64,000 nucleotides of DNA, from NCBI RefSeq assembly GCF_001570805.1, contig NZ_BCSJ01000003.1, forward strand, positions 372,001 to 436,000, read 5' to 3'. The notes beneath the pieces are model-generated. The model was not told the DNA's origin, ran no database searches, and saw only the letters and a program-made list of their open reading frames with translations. The position numbers were made by a program, and so were the translations under genes. Shown here piece after piece: positions 26,584 through 35,561 of the stretch. Origin of the DNA: Brevibacterium epidermidis NBRC 14811. Lineage in GTDB: Bacteria; Actinomycetota; Actinomycetes; Actinomycetales; Brevibacteriaceae. Numbering within the stretch: position 1 is the first letter of the stretch; each line of letters opens with the position of its first letter.

Positions 26584-27174
26584 TCAACTCTGCTTTTCAG
26601 CGACGACGACTGCCAGATCACGGTGCTGCCAGTGCACGTGGGTGGTCAGTCCCGCCTCGGCGAGCCAGGTCAGCTGCTCATCGAGGGAACTGGGAGTGTC
26701 ATCGATCCAGTCGATCGGAGTGACGACGTCCGCCGGATCGGCGGGCACGACGAGGTCTCCGAGGACGAACCTCCCACCGGGCTCGAGCACCGCGGCGATG
26801 CGGACGAAGAGGTCGGCCTTGCCGGAGCCGGAGAGGTGATGGACGGCGAGAGTCGACATGACGAGATCGAAAGGCCCGTCCGGCAACGGTTCTTCGAGGC
26901 GACCCATCCGCAGCTCGGTGCGTTCGGGGTTGAGGGTCGCTTCGGCGGCTGCAAGCATCTCGGAACTCGCGTCGACGCCCAGCAGGTGGGCCTCAGGGAG
27001 GGCTTCGAGGACGCGCTGTGCGGTCAGCCCGCTGCCGATGCCCAGATCGAGGATCGACGCAGGTGCTCCGGTGGCTGCCGCAGCGGCCACCTCGGTCTGC
27101 AGGCGCGGGTAGTCTGGGATCTCTTCGGCCATGAGCGCCAGGTAGGTCTCCGGGTCCCACTCGAAATCGGACAT
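26584..27174 (-). CDS. SAM-dependent methyltransferase
   Basis: The 196-residue class I methyltransferase has motif I ILDLGIGSGLTAQRVL, the acidic residue after strand 2 in LLGVDASSEML, motif II region FDLVMSTLAVHHLSG, and motif III VLEPGGRFVLGDLV. The ATG at 27172-27174 has AAGGAG at good distance. No neighbour reveals the substrate. It could be a small-molecule O- or C-methylase like other short stand-alone members. Confidence 0.88.
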   Translation of the reverse strand: MSDFEWDPETYLALMAEEIPDYPRLQTEVAAAAATGAPASILDLGIGSGLTAQRVLEALPEAHLLGVDASSEMLAAAEATLNPERTELRMGRLEEPLPDGPFDLVMSTLAVHHLSGSGKADLFVRIAAVLEPGGRFVLGDLVVPADPADVVTPIDWIDDTPSSLDEQLTWLAEAGLTTHVHWQHRDLAVVVAEKQS

Positions 27175-27220
27175 ATCAGCTCCTTCGCCGCCGATGCGAC
27201 GAAGCTTACTCGCTTGTCCG

Positions 27221-28108
27221 CTAGAGGTCGATGGCGACGATCGGATCCGTGGTCGGCTGCTTCGAACCGCCCTCGGGTTCGACGGTGATACCGAAGACGC
27301 TGCCGTCGGTGAACTTTTCGCCGGTGATGGTCACCGGCTCATCCGCCATCAGGCCGGCGTTTTCCGGGCCGTCGGCACCGATGACCCACATCTGCATCGA
27401 CTTTCCGGCCGGTGGCTGTCCGATGTCTTTGGGGCTGAGGCGGATGAGCTGCTCGCTCTTGGAAGAGAGAACAGTGACAGAGCCGCCCTCGGGCAGCTTC
27501 TCGGTGTGCGTACGCAGATCACTGGCCTCCATGAGACGGGCAGAATCATCCAACTGCTGCTGAGTCGCGGCCAGCTCCTCTTCCAGGGCGTTCTGCCGCT
27601 GTTGCTGCTGCCAGAGGGTCCCGCCGAGACCGGCGGCGACAACGATCGCGGCCGCGGCCGCGACCCACGGCAACCAGGAGATGCGGCGAGGCTGTGGATC
27701 TCCTGCGCCTTCAGCGCGGGGGTCGGGCCTGCGTGCCTGTCGATGGTCGCTCAGCGACGTCGGTGCCGGCTGAGGATCGTTGGAGGCATCAGCGGCGATG
27801 GGCGGAGCCGAGGTCTCACCGGCCGGTGGGGCCTTCGCCTCGGCGGCTGACGACGTCTCCGGAGCCGGTTCCTGTGCCGACTCCTGGGCGTGGTTCTCAG
27901 GGATCGACAGAATCGCCTCGCGAGTCGCCGAGCTGACTTCGACCGGTTCATCGGACTCGGCTGCTTCGGCCATGACGTCTGAGTAGGAAGCGACCTCGGC
28001 GCGGAAGTCGGCATCGGACTCGGCAAGCGCCTGAGCCTCGGCGAGTTCGGAGTCGCTCAGCCCGCCCAAGGCCAGGCCGGCGGCCAGATAATCACGATCG
28101 GTGCTCAT
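27221..28108 (-). CDS. rskA: Anti-sigma-K factor
   Basis: The 295-residue protein has an N-terminal cytoplasmic helical segment without the zinc-binding cysteines of ZAS-type factors, a long Pro/Ala/Glu-rich linker (~75-140), one membrane helix (WLPWVAAAAAIVVAAGLGGT, about 150-170), and an extracytoplasmic RskA domain (MQMWVIGADGPENAGLM, FGITVEPEGGSKQPTTDPIV). It should hold SigK inactive at the membrane until cleaved. Its start overlaps the sigK stop (ATGA), as in mycobacteria. The long linker is larger than in Mycobacterium tuberculosis RskA as I remember it. Confidence 0.92.
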   Translation of the reverse strand: MSTDRDYLAAGLALGGLSDSELAEAQALAESDADFRAEVASYSDVMAEAAESDEPVEVSSATREAILSIPENHAQESAQEPAPETSSAAEAKAPPAGETSAPPIAADASNDPQPAPTSLSDHRQARRPDPRAEGAGDPQPRRISWLPWVAAAAAIVVAAGLGGTLWQQQQRQNALEEELAATQQQLDDSARLMEASDLRTHTEKLPEGGSVTVLSSKSEQLIRLSPKDIGQPPAGKSMQMWVIGADGPENAGLMADEPVTITGEKFTDGSVFGITVEPEGGSKQPTTDPIVAIDL

Positions 28109-28767
28109 CGACTCGCCTCCAACTCGTCTCGCAGCTTCTTCATTCCGTCTCTGATCCGTGACTTGATGGTACCCAGCGGCACCTTGAGATCCTCCGAGAT
28201 CTGAGCGTGGGTCAGACCCTGATAGAAGGCCATGACGATCGGCGTGCTCTGTTCCTCGGGGAGGATCTTCAACGCGGAGACCGTGCGGTCCGACTCCGCC
28301 CGATCGATCACGGTCTGCTCGACTCCGTCCGCAGCTTCCGCGGAGGTGCGCAGCCCGTCGGCGAAGTCACGGTCCTGCTGGGACTGAACGCTGCGCACAC
28401 AGTCGATGGCTCGTCTGCGACACAGGGTGACCAGCCATGCCCTGCCCGTTCCCCGGGCCGGGTCGAAGCCCGAACACCGCGTCCACACCTCGGTGAAGCA
28501 TTCCTGCAGGACCTCCTCGGCGAGTGATCGGCTCTTGACGATCCGGAGGATCACGGCCATGAGGATGCGCGATTGGGTGGTGAAGAGCTCGTCGAACGCG
28601 GACCGATCGCCTGCGGCGATCCGCAGCAGCAGGTCACCGCTGGGATCCGGTGCGGTGGCCGCCTCCGCCGAGGCGATTCCGGAGTCGGCGGCGACTGGTG
28701 GGCGGTTTTCCTGCCGATCGGACCCTGGGGGTCCGTACCGAAACGCCGTCGGTTCGTCTGAACTCAT
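28105..28767 (-). CDS. sigK: ECF sigma factor SigK
   Basis: The 220-residue protein has sigma region 2 (RIAAGDRSAFDELFTTQSRI; EVLQECFTEVWTRCSGFDP; GRAWLVTLCRRRAIDCVRS) and region 4 (LPEEQSTPIVMAFYQGLTHA; LKVPLGTIKSRIRDGMKKLR). Coupling to an RskA-type anti-sigma factor and the MPT70-like lipoprotein downstream identify it as the SigK group. The first ~35 residues are a disordered extension. In mycobacteria SigK drives mpt70/mpt83; here two matching promoters occur at 29672-29698 and 31351-31377. I see no such promoter in front of sigK itself. Confidence 0.92.
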   Translation of the reverse strand: MSSDEPTAFRYGPPGSDRQENRPPVAADSGIASAEAATAPDPSGDLLLRIAAGDRSAFDELFTTQSRILMAVILRIVKSRSLAEEVLQECFTEVWTRCSGFDPARGTGRAWLVTLCRRRAIDCVRSVQSQQDRDFADGLRTSAEAADGVEQTVIDRAESDRTVSALKILPEEQSTPIVMAFYQGLTHAQISEDLKVPLGTIKSRIRDGMKKLRDELEASR

Positions 28768-28897
28768 TGACCAATCATGTCATCCCTCGGACTGCGCGTC
28801 GTGCCACGTCCAGGGGGTGGGGGTAGACGACGGCGGCCAGGGCCCGATCGCGACAGCATTGATCGTTCCCCGGCCACCACCGTTCGGTGCGTCGTCG

Positions 28898-29593
28898 TCA
28901 CTTCCCGGGCATCATCACGGCGTCGACCATGTAGACCGTGGCGTTGGCGGTCTTGACGCCGCCGCAGACCAGTCCGGCATCGTCGAACTTCATGTCCTCG
29001 CCCTCACCGGAGATTGTCACCTTCGAACCTTCGACGGTCTCGTGCTCGCCGGCAATCTCATCGGGGGAGAGCTGACCCGGGATGACGTGATAGGTCAGCA
29101 CCTTCGTCAGCATGTCCGAATCCTTGGCCAGGGCGTCGAGGTCGTCCTTCGGCACGTCGGCGAAGGCGTCGTCGACCGGTGCGATGACCGTGAATTCGTC
29201 GCCGTTGAGGGTGTCGACGAGGTCGACATCGGGATTGAGCTTGCCCGAGACCGCCTTGGTCAGGGTCGTGAGCATCGGGTTGTTCGAGGCCGCAGTGGCG
29301 ACTGGATCCTGGCCCATGCCCTCGACAGATCCGGCCCCGTCCGGGTTCTCTTCCGCGTATGTCGAGCAGCCGGAGCCGACGAGATCGGAATCGGCCATCG
29401 AGGAATCGCCGGATTCGTCGGGCATCTCGGACTCGGTCGAGTCAGCGGGCTGAGATTCGGAGCTGGACGAATCCGAACCGGACTCCTCCCCTCCGGAACC
29501 GGAATCCATGCCACCGCAGCCGCTCAGAGCCAGAAGGCCGATGGCGCCGGCCGAGAGGATGGTGGCGGTGCGTGTGCGAAGCAGTGTCTTCAT
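28898..29593 (-). CDS. Fasciclin-domain lipoprotein, MPT70/MPT83-like
   Basis: The 231-residue protein starts at the ATG 29591-29593, with AGGAGA well placed. The signal peptide ends in lipobox LSGC, followed by a Ser/Glu/Asp-rich linker of about 50 residues. A single fasciclin (FAS1) domain follows: [51 protein letters not shown], and [20 protein letters not shown]. This is close to mycobacterial MPT70/MPT83, surface or secreted proteins of unclear adhesive function. It lies beside sigK-rskA and has its own SigK-type promoter about 80 bases upstream. Confidence 0.93.
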   Translation of the reverse strand: MKTLLRTRTATILSAGAIGLLALSGCGGMDSGSGGEESGSDSSSSESQPADSTESEMPDESGDSSMADSDLVGSGCSTYAEENPDGAGSVEGMGQDPVATAASNNPMLTTLTKAVSGKLNPDVDLVDTLNGDEFTVIAPVDDAFADVPKDDLDALAKDSDMLTKVLTYHVIPGQLSPDEIAGEHETVEGSKVTISGEGEDMKFDDAGLVCGGVKTANATVYMVDAVMMPGK

Positions 29594-29671
29594 TGTTCTT
29601 CTCCTAATCAACAGTGATGCGTATTCGCGCACAGCTGTGAAGTGATCTCCATTGCTCGCTGTGTACTCGGT

Positions 29672-29698
29672 ATTCGGTGCGGTGCCCGGTTCGGATGG
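29672..29698 (-). promoter_or_regulatory. SigK-type promoter of the fasciclin gene
   Basis: On the minus strand CCATCC (29693-29698), a 15-base spacer and CCGAAT (29672-29677) match the mycobacterial SigK consensus as I recall it. A second CCATCC lies at 29701-29706. The leader to the ATG would be about 70 bases. Confidence 0.75.
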
Positions 29699-29753
29699 GT
29701 GGATGGGGAAGAAATATGAGAATTCCTTCGCCGAGGCGGCCCCGGAGGGACAG

Positions 29754-31343
29754 CTATTCGACACGGAATTGGATGTGGTGGTGGCCGGTGGCCGAGTTCG
29801 GGATCGAATCTCGACGTTTCCCCGTCTGGACGGTGCCGTCTTTGTCCGTGGCACGCACGGTGAGGGTATGAGAGCCCGCGGCCACCTCGGCGAAATCGGT
29901 CCGCCACTGTCGCCAGGTGTCGATCGTGACCTCCTCGGCGAGGTCGGCCCGTGTCCATTCGCCGTCATCGAGCTTGACCTCGACGCGGTCGATTCCCGAA
30001 TGCTGTGCCCAGGCGGTGCCCCCGACACTGATGTCCCCAGCTGGGACCTTGGCCAGGGGCTTGGGCACTTCGATGCGGGAGGCGACGAGGATGGGTGCTT
30101 TCGCGTCCCACCCGCGGTCGGTCCAGTAGGCGGTCTTCTCATCGAAGCGGGTGACCTCGAGCTCGGTCACCCATTTCGTCGCGGAGACGAATCCGTAGAG
30201 TCCGGGGACGACGAGGCGGGCGGGGAACCCGTGGATCGGTGTGAGCGGTTCGCCGTTCATTCCCACCGCCAGGAGTGCGGCGCGGTCATCGGTCAGTGCA
30301 CCGATCGGAGTTGAGGCAGTGAACCCGTCGAAGGAATGGGAGAGGACCATATCGGCTTGCGAGCTCGGGCGTGCTCGGGAGAGGAGTTCGCGGACGGGAT
30401 AGCCGAGCCAGGTCGCATTGCCGACGAGCTCTCCGCCGACGGGATTGGATACGCAGGTGAGCGTGATGTGGTGCTCTTCGAGGGGCAGGTCGAGCACGTC
30501 GTCCATCGTCAGGGTGAGCTCGTTCTCGACCATGCCGTGGATGCGCAGCGACCACTGTTCGGGGTCGATGACCGGTGGTGAGAGGACCGTGTCGATGCGG
30601 TAGAAGTCCTTGGCCTCGGTGACGAAGGGAACCGTGCCGTCGACGCCGGTGCTCGCGGCCGCAGGGACCGCGGCCGCCTTCTTCGCAGGGGTGGGCAGAA
30701 CGAGCTTGGCCACCGCGGCTCCGGCATCCTGAGCCAGCGAAGCAACGGTCTGACCGGCGGCGATGGTGACGGCCCCGATGGCGCCGAGGGCCCCGGCGAG
30801 GCCGAAGAAGCGACGTCGACTCAGCGGATCCGACGGCTGGGAGCCGCGGGCGATACTGGGGGCGATATCGGGACGGTCGACCGCCTCGGCGAGGGTTTGG
30901 GGTGTTCCGAGGCGCAGCAGCATGACGAAGACCGCGATGCCAGCCGCAATGCCGATGAGCGTAGGAATGACGTCGATGGCACCCGCTTCGGGGCGCAGGA
31001 CGATGACGATGACGGGGACGAGCCCGGCGACGACCAGCAGTGTCGTGGCCAGACGCCGGCGGGAAACCGCCAGTGCTCCGATGAGGCCGGCGACGACGAT
31101 CGCACCGAGGCCGGTGGAGAGGACGAGGACGAGTTTGTCGTTGTCACCGAACAAGGCGATGACGGGTTTGATCGCCGCCGGGGGAGCCAGTGGGATGATC
31201 GCCTGACCGAGGGTGAGCAGAGGTGCGGCGCTCGGGGTGAAGGCACGCGCGATGAGGTCTGCGAGACCGAACATCATGAGTGCGGCGGCGATGCCTGCCA
31301 CGACGCCGCGGAAACGGTGGGTTGCACGGGTTTTCCGATTCAT
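29754..31343 (-). CDS. Membrane molybdopterin oxidoreductase (sulfite-oxidase family)
   Basis: The protein has 529 residues from the ATG at 31341-31343. That start is preferred over the ATG at 31350-31352, which overlaps the -10 box. About four N-terminal helices (residues ~12-145) precede a twin-arginine segment ([18 protein letters not shown], near 175) and a sulfite-oxidase-fold Mo domain with the cysteine ligand in [23 protein letters not shown] and [16 protein letters not shown]-terminal dimerisation-like domain follows ([20 protein letters not shown]). It should face outside and pass electrons to or from the membrane; the substrate is unknown. It has a SigK-type promoter, making it a likely regulon member. 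Confidence 0.88.
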   Translation of the reverse strand: MNRKTRATHRFRGVVAGIAAALMMFGLADLIARAFTPSAAPLLTLGQAIIPLAPPAAIKPVIALFGDNDKLVLVLSTGLGAIVVAGLIGALAVSRRRLATTLLVVAGLVPVIVIVLRPEAGAIDVIPTLIGIAAGIAVFVMLLRLGTPQTLAEAVDRPDIAPSIARGSQPSDPLSRRRFFGLAGALGAIGAVTIAAGQTVASLAQDAGAAVAKLVLPTPAKKAAAVPAAASTGVDGTVPFVTEAKDFYRIDTVLSPPVIDPEQWSLRIHGMVENELTLTMDDVLDLPLEEHHITLTCVSNPVGGELVGNATWLGYPVRELLSRARPSSQADMVLSHSFDGFTASTPIGALTDDRAALLAVGMNGEPLTPIHGFPARLVVPGLYGFVSATKWVTELEVTRFDEKTAYWTDRGWDAKAPILVASRIEVPKPLAKVPAGDISVGGTAWAQHSGIDRVEVKLDDGEWTRADLAEEVTIDTWRQWRTDFAEVAAGSHTLTVRATDKDGTVQTGKRRDSIPNSATGHHHIQFRVE

Positions 31344-31350
31344 AGTGATC

Positions 31351-31377
31351 ATTCGGAGCCGCCGGGACGGCGGATGG
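31351..31377 (-). promoter_or_regulatory. SigK-type promoter of the molybdenum oxidoreductase gene
   Basis: On the minus strand CCATCC (31372-31377), a 15-base spacer and CCGAAT (31351-31356) repeat the layout found before the fasciclin gene. Seven bases separate the -10 box from the ATG at 31343, implying a leaderless mRNA. Confidence 0.75.
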
Positions 31378-31416
31378 GTCTGCGGGTTTTGTTACTGACC
31401 ATTCACTGAAACGCCA

Positions 31417-31445
31417 ATGACCTCGTTGCGTGCCTGTCGTAGCAT
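31417..31445 (+). promoter_or_regulatory. Leaderless promoter of the Ohr-like gene
   Basis: ATGACC (31417-31422), 17 bases, then TAGCAT (31440-31445), followed after six bases by the ATG at 31452. The spacing implies transcription starts at the first codon. Confidence 0.55.
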
Positions 31446-31451
31446 GGTGCA

Positions 31452-31955
31452 ATGACTGAGAAACCCGGATACGCCCAGCCGCAGGCTCCGACCGGAGATG
31501 CGGATGAGCCGAAGAGCCCGAGTGCGCCGATCTACACCGCGAAGGTCGAGAACCTCGGCGGTACCTCGGGCGAGGTGCGCGTCGAAGACGGCCAGACCCT
31601 GTCCACCGCCCCGACCTCACGGGTCGAAGAGGGCAACAACCCGGAACAGTTCCTTGCCATGGCCTGGTCGACCTGCCTTGGTGAAACGCTCAAGGTCGTT
31701 CTCGCGGTCAACGAGATCGAAGCACTCTCACGTGTGCGCGTCGAGGTCGAACTGCACAACGAACCCTCCGGCAACGGCTTCTACTTCGCTCCGAAGGCGT
31801 TCATCTCCATCGAAGGGGTCTCGGACACCGACGCCGAGAAGTACGCTGCCCGCGCCCACGCTCGCTGCCCCATCTCCAAACTGCTCATGGGCAAGGGCAC
31901 CCCGGTCGTCGAGATCGAACCGTACAAGAACCCGGACAACTTCCAACTCAGCTGA
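31452..31955 (+). CDS. OsmC/Ohr-family thiol peroxidase
   Basis: The 167-residue protein has the Ohr-type layout: a 25-residue Pro-rich leader, IYTAKVENLGG, and the two redox-cysteine motifs NPEQFLAMAWSTCLGETL and AHARCPISKLLMG. Ohr proteins reduce organic hydroperoxides in the cytoplasm, using lipoyl or low-molecular-weight thiols. It is divergent from the SigK-regulated molybdenum oxidoreductase and has its own conventional promoter. A strong hairpin follows at 31976-32004. No OhrR-type regulator is adjacent. Confidence 0.88.
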   Translation: MTEKPGYAQPQAPTGDADEPKSPSAPIYTAKVENLGGTSGEVRVEDGQTLSTAPTSRVEEGNNPEQFLAMAWSTCLGETLKVVLAVNEIEALSRVRVEVELHNEPSGNGFYFAPKAFISIEGVSDTDAEKYAARAHARCPISKLLMGKGTPVVEIEPYKNPDNFQLS

Positions 31956-31975
31956 ACCGGCTGAGCAGAGAACGA

Positions 31976-32004
31976 GAGGCCCCGACTGTCACGGTCGGGG
32001 CCTC
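31976..32004 (+). terminator. Intrinsic terminator after the Ohr-like gene
   Basis: An 11-bp perfect stem (GAGGCCCCGAC with its complement) with a 7-base loop is followed by TTCC. It lies between convergent genes and may serve both. Confidence 0.8.
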
Positions 32005-32023
32005 TTCCGTCGGCACCTGCGCT

Positions 32024-32896
32024 TTACCTGTCGGACTCCGCGGCAACGTCGGCGGCGATCTGCGCCATCTGCATGGCCGCCTCGGCGGGGCGGATCAGCC
32101 ATCCCACGTGGGACGACATGAGCGTGCGCACCCGGTAGGGATTGTCCGGGGTGAGCGCATCACCTTCGCGGATGAGGCGATCCTGCATCGCGGTCGGCAC
32201 GCTCCGATCCTCGCCGAGGCGGACAAACGTACGCGGAATCGTCCCCCACGTGCCCGCCTGCGCCCGGTGTTCGGGCCCTCCCGCGTCGAGGTTCTCATCC
32301 GGCTGCAGTGAGTTCAGGAAGATGCGGAATTCGTCATCGCTGACGTCGGCGCAGAAGAGTGCTTTCAACCCGTCGAGGACTTCCGGGTCGGCCTGGCGGA
32401 AATTGCAGCGCAGCAGTCCCAACTGCCCGGGATCACCGGCCAGGGCCCGAGCGAGAGCCGCATTGTCGACGGTCTTCATTTCGGGTTCGGCATTGTATTC
32501 GGCGGCCGGGAGGTCCACCGGTGCCCATGCGGAGACATAGACCATGTGGTCGATGAGCTCCGGATGCGCATTCGCCAGCGCGGTCAATGTGGCCCCGCCG
32601 CGGCTGTGGGCGACGATGACCACCGGTCCGTGCTCCTTGGCACGGGCCGCCGCCTCGGTGAGAGCCCGGACATTGTCGTCGACGGTCACACCCCTGATCG
32701 ATCCCGGCTCCGAGGTGAACCGGGCGAGGTCCTGAGGCGCCTGATACCCGAGCGGGAAGGTGGCGGCGAAACCGTGACCCGGCAGGTCAACCGCAGCCGA
32801 GCGCACTCCGTGGAAGGCGAGTTCGGCCTGCAACGGGGCGAAAGAGAAGGAAGTGGCGAAAGCGCCGTGGACGAGGATGAGCGTCGGCTGCGTCAT
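32024..32896 (-). CDS. Alpha/beta hydrolase
   Basis: The 290-residue protein has the oxyanion segment LVHGAFATSFSF, the nucleophile elbow AHSRGGATL (Ser) and a C-terminal SSHVGWLIRP with the catalytic histidine. It resembles small esterases related to salicylate- or hydroxynitrile-type hydrolases. Substrate unknown. The ATG at 32894-32896 has GAGGAG directly before it and a TAGGCT box six bases upstream, so the mRNA may be leaderless. Confidence 0.87.
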   Translation of the reverse strand: MTQPTLILVHGAFATSFSFAPLQAELAFHGVRSAAVDLPGHGFAATFPLGYQAPQDLARFTSEPGSIRGVTVDDNVRALTEAAARAKEHGPVVIVAHSRGGATLTALANAHPELIDHMVYVSAWAPVDLPAAEYNAEPEMKTVDNAALARALAGDPGQLGLLRCNFRQADPEVLDGLKALFCADVSDDEFRIFLNSLQPDENLDAGGPEHRAQAGTWGTIPRTFVRLGEDRSVPTAMQDRLIREGDALTPDNPYRVRTLMSSHVGWLIRPAEAAMQMAQIAADVAAESDR

Positions 32897-33032
32897 CTCC
32901 TCAGCCTAGCGGCCGCCTCGGCGATGGGGAACGGAACACCAGACAAATGGCTCACTGGATGTCGAAGCGGATTACAGTGGCTGGTAGGACGCTCGGCACC
33001 GGATCGGGCACGGAGCGACGAGAGGAGCCGAG

Positions 33033-33725
33033 GTGGAGATGAACTTGCAGGAGTTCCTGTTCCTCGCCCTCGACCTCACCGGCACTTTCGTCTTCGCAGT
33101 CTCCGGAGTGCTTCTGGCCGCGCGACGCAATTTCGACATCACCGGCGGGTTGGTGCTGGGCACGATGACGGGCATCGGCGGAGGCATGATCCGCGATGTG
33201 CTCCTCGACCGGGTGCCCAACGCCATCGGCCAACCGATCTACCTCGCCCCGCCGGTGATTGCGACCCTGCTCATCTACATCATCGGCTCCCACATCTCCC
33301 GGGCACGGATCTGGATCGTCGCCTTCGACGCGATGGGCCTCGGCCTCTTCAGCGTCACCGGAACGACGATTGCGCTGTCCGCTGGGACGAACTATCCGGC
33401 GGCGCTGCTCATGGGTGCGCTGACCGCGTGCGGCGGCGGACTCATGCGCGATGCCGTGGCCAGTGAGGATCCGGCGATCTTCCGCGGCACCGACCTCTAC
33501 CTCATCCCCGCCCTGTTCGGTTCGGGGCTGACGATCATCGCCGAGGTGACCGGACTGTTGGGTGCCATCGCCTCACTCATCATCGCGGCCGCCGCCTTCG
33601 GGTTCCGCATGCTCGCCTGGAAGCTGCAGTGGCGGGTGCCACAGCCGATGCGGCAATGGTCGTACCGGGACACCGGGCAGCGCGTGAAGAAGAAGCTGCC
33701 GTCGGTGTTCCGGAAACCGGACTGA
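33033..33725 (+). CDS. UPF0126/TRIC-type membrane protein
   Basis: The 230-residue protein has seven predicted helices in two repeats, each with the glycine-rich turn of the family: LGTMTGIGGGMIRDVLLDRV and MGALTACGGGLMRDAVASED. Bacterial TRIC proteins are trimeric cation (K+) channels. The start is GTG at 33033, five bases after AGGAG, or ATG at 33039; both read the same frame. A basic C-terminal tail of about 30 residues is cytoplasmic. No functional partner is adjacent. Confidence 0.85.
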   Translation: MEMNLQEFLFLALDLTGTFVFAVSGVLLAARRNFDITGGLVLGTMTGIGGGMIRDVLLDRVPNAIGQPIYLAPPVIATLLIYIIGSHISRARIWIVAFDAMGLGLFSVTGTTIALSAGTNYPAALLMGALTACGGGLMRDAVASEDPAIFRGTDLYLIPALFGSGLTIIAEVTGLLGAIASLIIAAAAFGFRMLAWKLQWRVPQPMRQWSYRDTGQRVKKKLPSVFRKPD

Positions 33726-33819
33726 GGGCGTCGGTGTCTCGCTTCGTCGAAATCAGCGGTGTCGAGGCTGACACATCGCTGCCTGTATGGGGCGCCTGTG
33801 GGTGTGCGACGATGAAATC

Positions 33820-34650
33820 ATGAGTGAGACACCGCCCGGACCGCCGCCACCGGGGCCACTTCCGTTGCATGAGGAGAAACCGGTTCCGACACGGACGCGT
33901 GACTTTGTGCGCGTCCTCGGGGTCTCGTTGTTCGGGGCACTGTTCTTCACCTTCTTCATCTGGCTCGCCTCGACGGGGCTGATGGTCAGCAACAACTTCG
34001 ACATCATCGAAGCGGATGCGATGTGGATGGGAATCTGTGCCGCAGGCCTCGCCTTCTTCTTCCCGTTCCTGTTCATGGAGCACAAACGACCGGATGACGG
34101 GTTCCGGCGTGAGGGTCTCATTCCTCTGATTCTCCTCGGCGTGGTCGCCTCCGCAGTGATCGTCTCCCTGGTGGCGCTGGTCTGGCCGTTCTTTCTCGGC
34201 GTGCGGGCCGTTCCCGGAACGGTTGCCGCGGAACTCAACGCCGATCCGGCAAGCTTCTTCCTCGTTCTGCTCTTCTTCATCGGCGGCATGGCGTGGAGCA
34301 CGTGCATGATGATGCCGATGATGATCGGCGGCTACAAAGTCGCGCTGTGGCTGCTGCTGCCGTATCTCGGATTTGCCTTCCTCATCTTCTTCGCCGGTGT
34401 GCAGGTCTTTGAGAACCCGCCGAGCCTGCTTGTCACGATGATCTGGGTGGCCGTGGCGCTGTCCGGTCTGGCGGTGCTGACGGCGCTCGCGGCGATGCGC
34501 AATGTCATTGACAAGCCGAAGCCGCAGATGACTGCGAGCGAACGCGATGCGGCCTACCAGGGGTACCTTGCGGACAGGCGTCTGCGCGGACTGACGAATG
34601 AGAATCCGCTGCCGGGTATCGACGGACCTCAGCAGCCGCCTCGGCGGTGA
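33820..34650 (+). CDS. Polytopic membrane protein of unknown function
   Basis: The 276-residue protein begins with a Pro/Gly-rich cytoplasmic leader (ETPPGPPPPGPLPLHEEKP) followed by six or seven predicted helices, including FFLVLLFFIGGMAWSTCMM and a methionine-rich stretch MMMPMMIGGYK. The C-terminal tail is Pro-rich and ends PPRR inside a copy of the common decamer GCCGAGGCGG. I do not recognise a family. The ATG at 33820 is the first after the upstream gene's end region; no clear ribosome site is visible. It lies between a TRIC-type channel gene and ppk2, all on the plus strand. Confidence 0.75.
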   Translation: MSETPPGPPPPGPLPLHEEKPVPTRTRDFVRVLGVSLFGALFFTFFIWLASTGLMVSNNFDIIEADAMWMGICAAGLAFFFPFLFMEHKRPDDGFRREGLIPLILLGVVASAVIVSLVALVWPFFLGVRAVPGTVAAELNADPASFFLVLLFFIGGMAWSTCMMMPMMIGGYKVALWLLLPYLGFAFLIFFAGVQVFENPPSLLVTMIWVAVALSGLAVLTALAAMRNVIDKPKPQMTASERDAAYQGYLADRRLRGLTNENPLPGIDGPQQPPRR

Positions 34651-34660
34651 GTTGTCGGTA

Positions 34661-34689
34661 TAGACGCGGCCCTTCCCACCTGGAAAGAT
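34661..34689 (+). promoter_or_regulatory. Leaderless promoter of ppk2
   Basis: TAGACG (34661-34666), 17 bases, AAAGAT (34684-34689), then six bases to the ATG at 34696. Moderate match; the fixed six-base gap repeats elsewhere in the window. Confidence 0.45.
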
Positions 34690-34695
34690 GAACGC

Positions 34696-35556
34696 ATGAG
34701 TGAGCCGACGAGCAACTGGACGACCGATCCTGCACCACTACTGCGCGCTGGGGAGGGATTCCGCCTCGGCGAGGTCGATCCCGAATCCACCCCCGGCTAC
34801 GACGGGGACAAGAAGAGCGGGAAGAAAGATCTCGAAGCGCTGTCTGCTGAGCTCAACGACCTGCAGGAGCGCCTCTTCGCCGCCCACCACGACGAGGACT
34901 CCGGTCCCGCCGTCCTCCTCGTCCTGCAAGCCATGGACACGGCGGGCAAAGGCGGAATCGTCCGCCACGTCGTCGGAGCCGTCGATCCGCAGGGTGTCGA
35001 GCTCGCCGCCTTCAAGAAACCGACTGAAGAGGAACTCGCCCACGACTTCCTTTGGCGCATCCGCTCACGCGTACCCGGGCCCGGCATGATCGGCGTCTTC
35101 GACCGCTCCCACTACGAGGATGTGCTCATCGGCCGCGTCCGCGAACTCGCCGACGGCGCCGAGATCGAGCGCCGCTACTCAGCCATCAACGACTTCGAAG
35201 CCGAACTCGTCGCGGCAGGGGTGCACATCGTCAAGGTCATGCTCCACATCTCCCCGGACGAGCAGAAGGAGCGCCTGGCCGAACGGCTCGACCGTGCCGA
35301 CAAACACTGGAAATACAATCCGGGAGACGTCGAGGAGCGACTCCTGTGGCCGGACTACATGGATGCCTACCAGGCCGCCTTCGACCGAACCTCCACCGAG
35401 GCGGCTCCCTGGTTCGTCGTGCCGGCGAACCGGAAATGGTACGCCCGGCTGGCCGTGCAGCGACTGCTGCTTTACGTCCTCAAAGGCATCGACCCGCAGT
35501 GGCCCGCCGCCGATTTCGACGTCGAGATCGAGAAGAAGCGACTCGCCGAGAGCTGA
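34696..35556 (+). CDS. ppk2: Polyphosphate kinase 2 family protein
   Basis: The 286-residue protein has the PPK2 Walker A MDTAGKGGIVRHVVG, the partner motif FKKPTEEELAHDFLWR, Walker B FDRSHYEDVLI, and the lid region RADKHWKYNPGDVEER. Length and motifs fit the single-domain polyphosphate:nucleotide phosphotransferases that make NDPs or NTPs from polyphosphate, closest to class III. The stop lies inside a 13-bp palindrome shared with the stop of the convergent OsmC-like gene five bases away. Confidence 0.9.
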   Translation: MSEPTSNWTTDPAPLLRAGEGFRLGEVDPESTPGYDGDKKSGKKDLEALSAELNDLQERLFAAHHDEDSGPAVLLVLQAMDTAGKGGIVRHVVGAVDPQGVELAAFKKPTEEELAHDFLWRIRSRVPGPGMIGVFDRSHYEDVLIGRVRELADGAEIERRYSAINDFEAELVAAGVHIVKVMLHISPDEQKERLAERLDRADKHWKYNPGDVEERLLWPDYMDAYQAAFDRTSTEAAPWFVVPANRKWYARLAVQRLLLYVLKGIDPQWPAADFDVEIEKKRLAES

Positions 35557-35561
35557 GGACC

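Noticed and set aside
31350-31352. First ATG of the molybdenum oxidoreductase frame
   Set aside because: It overlaps the CCGAAT -10 box, so it would lie upstream of the transcription start; the ATG at 31341-31343 fits a leaderless mRNA.
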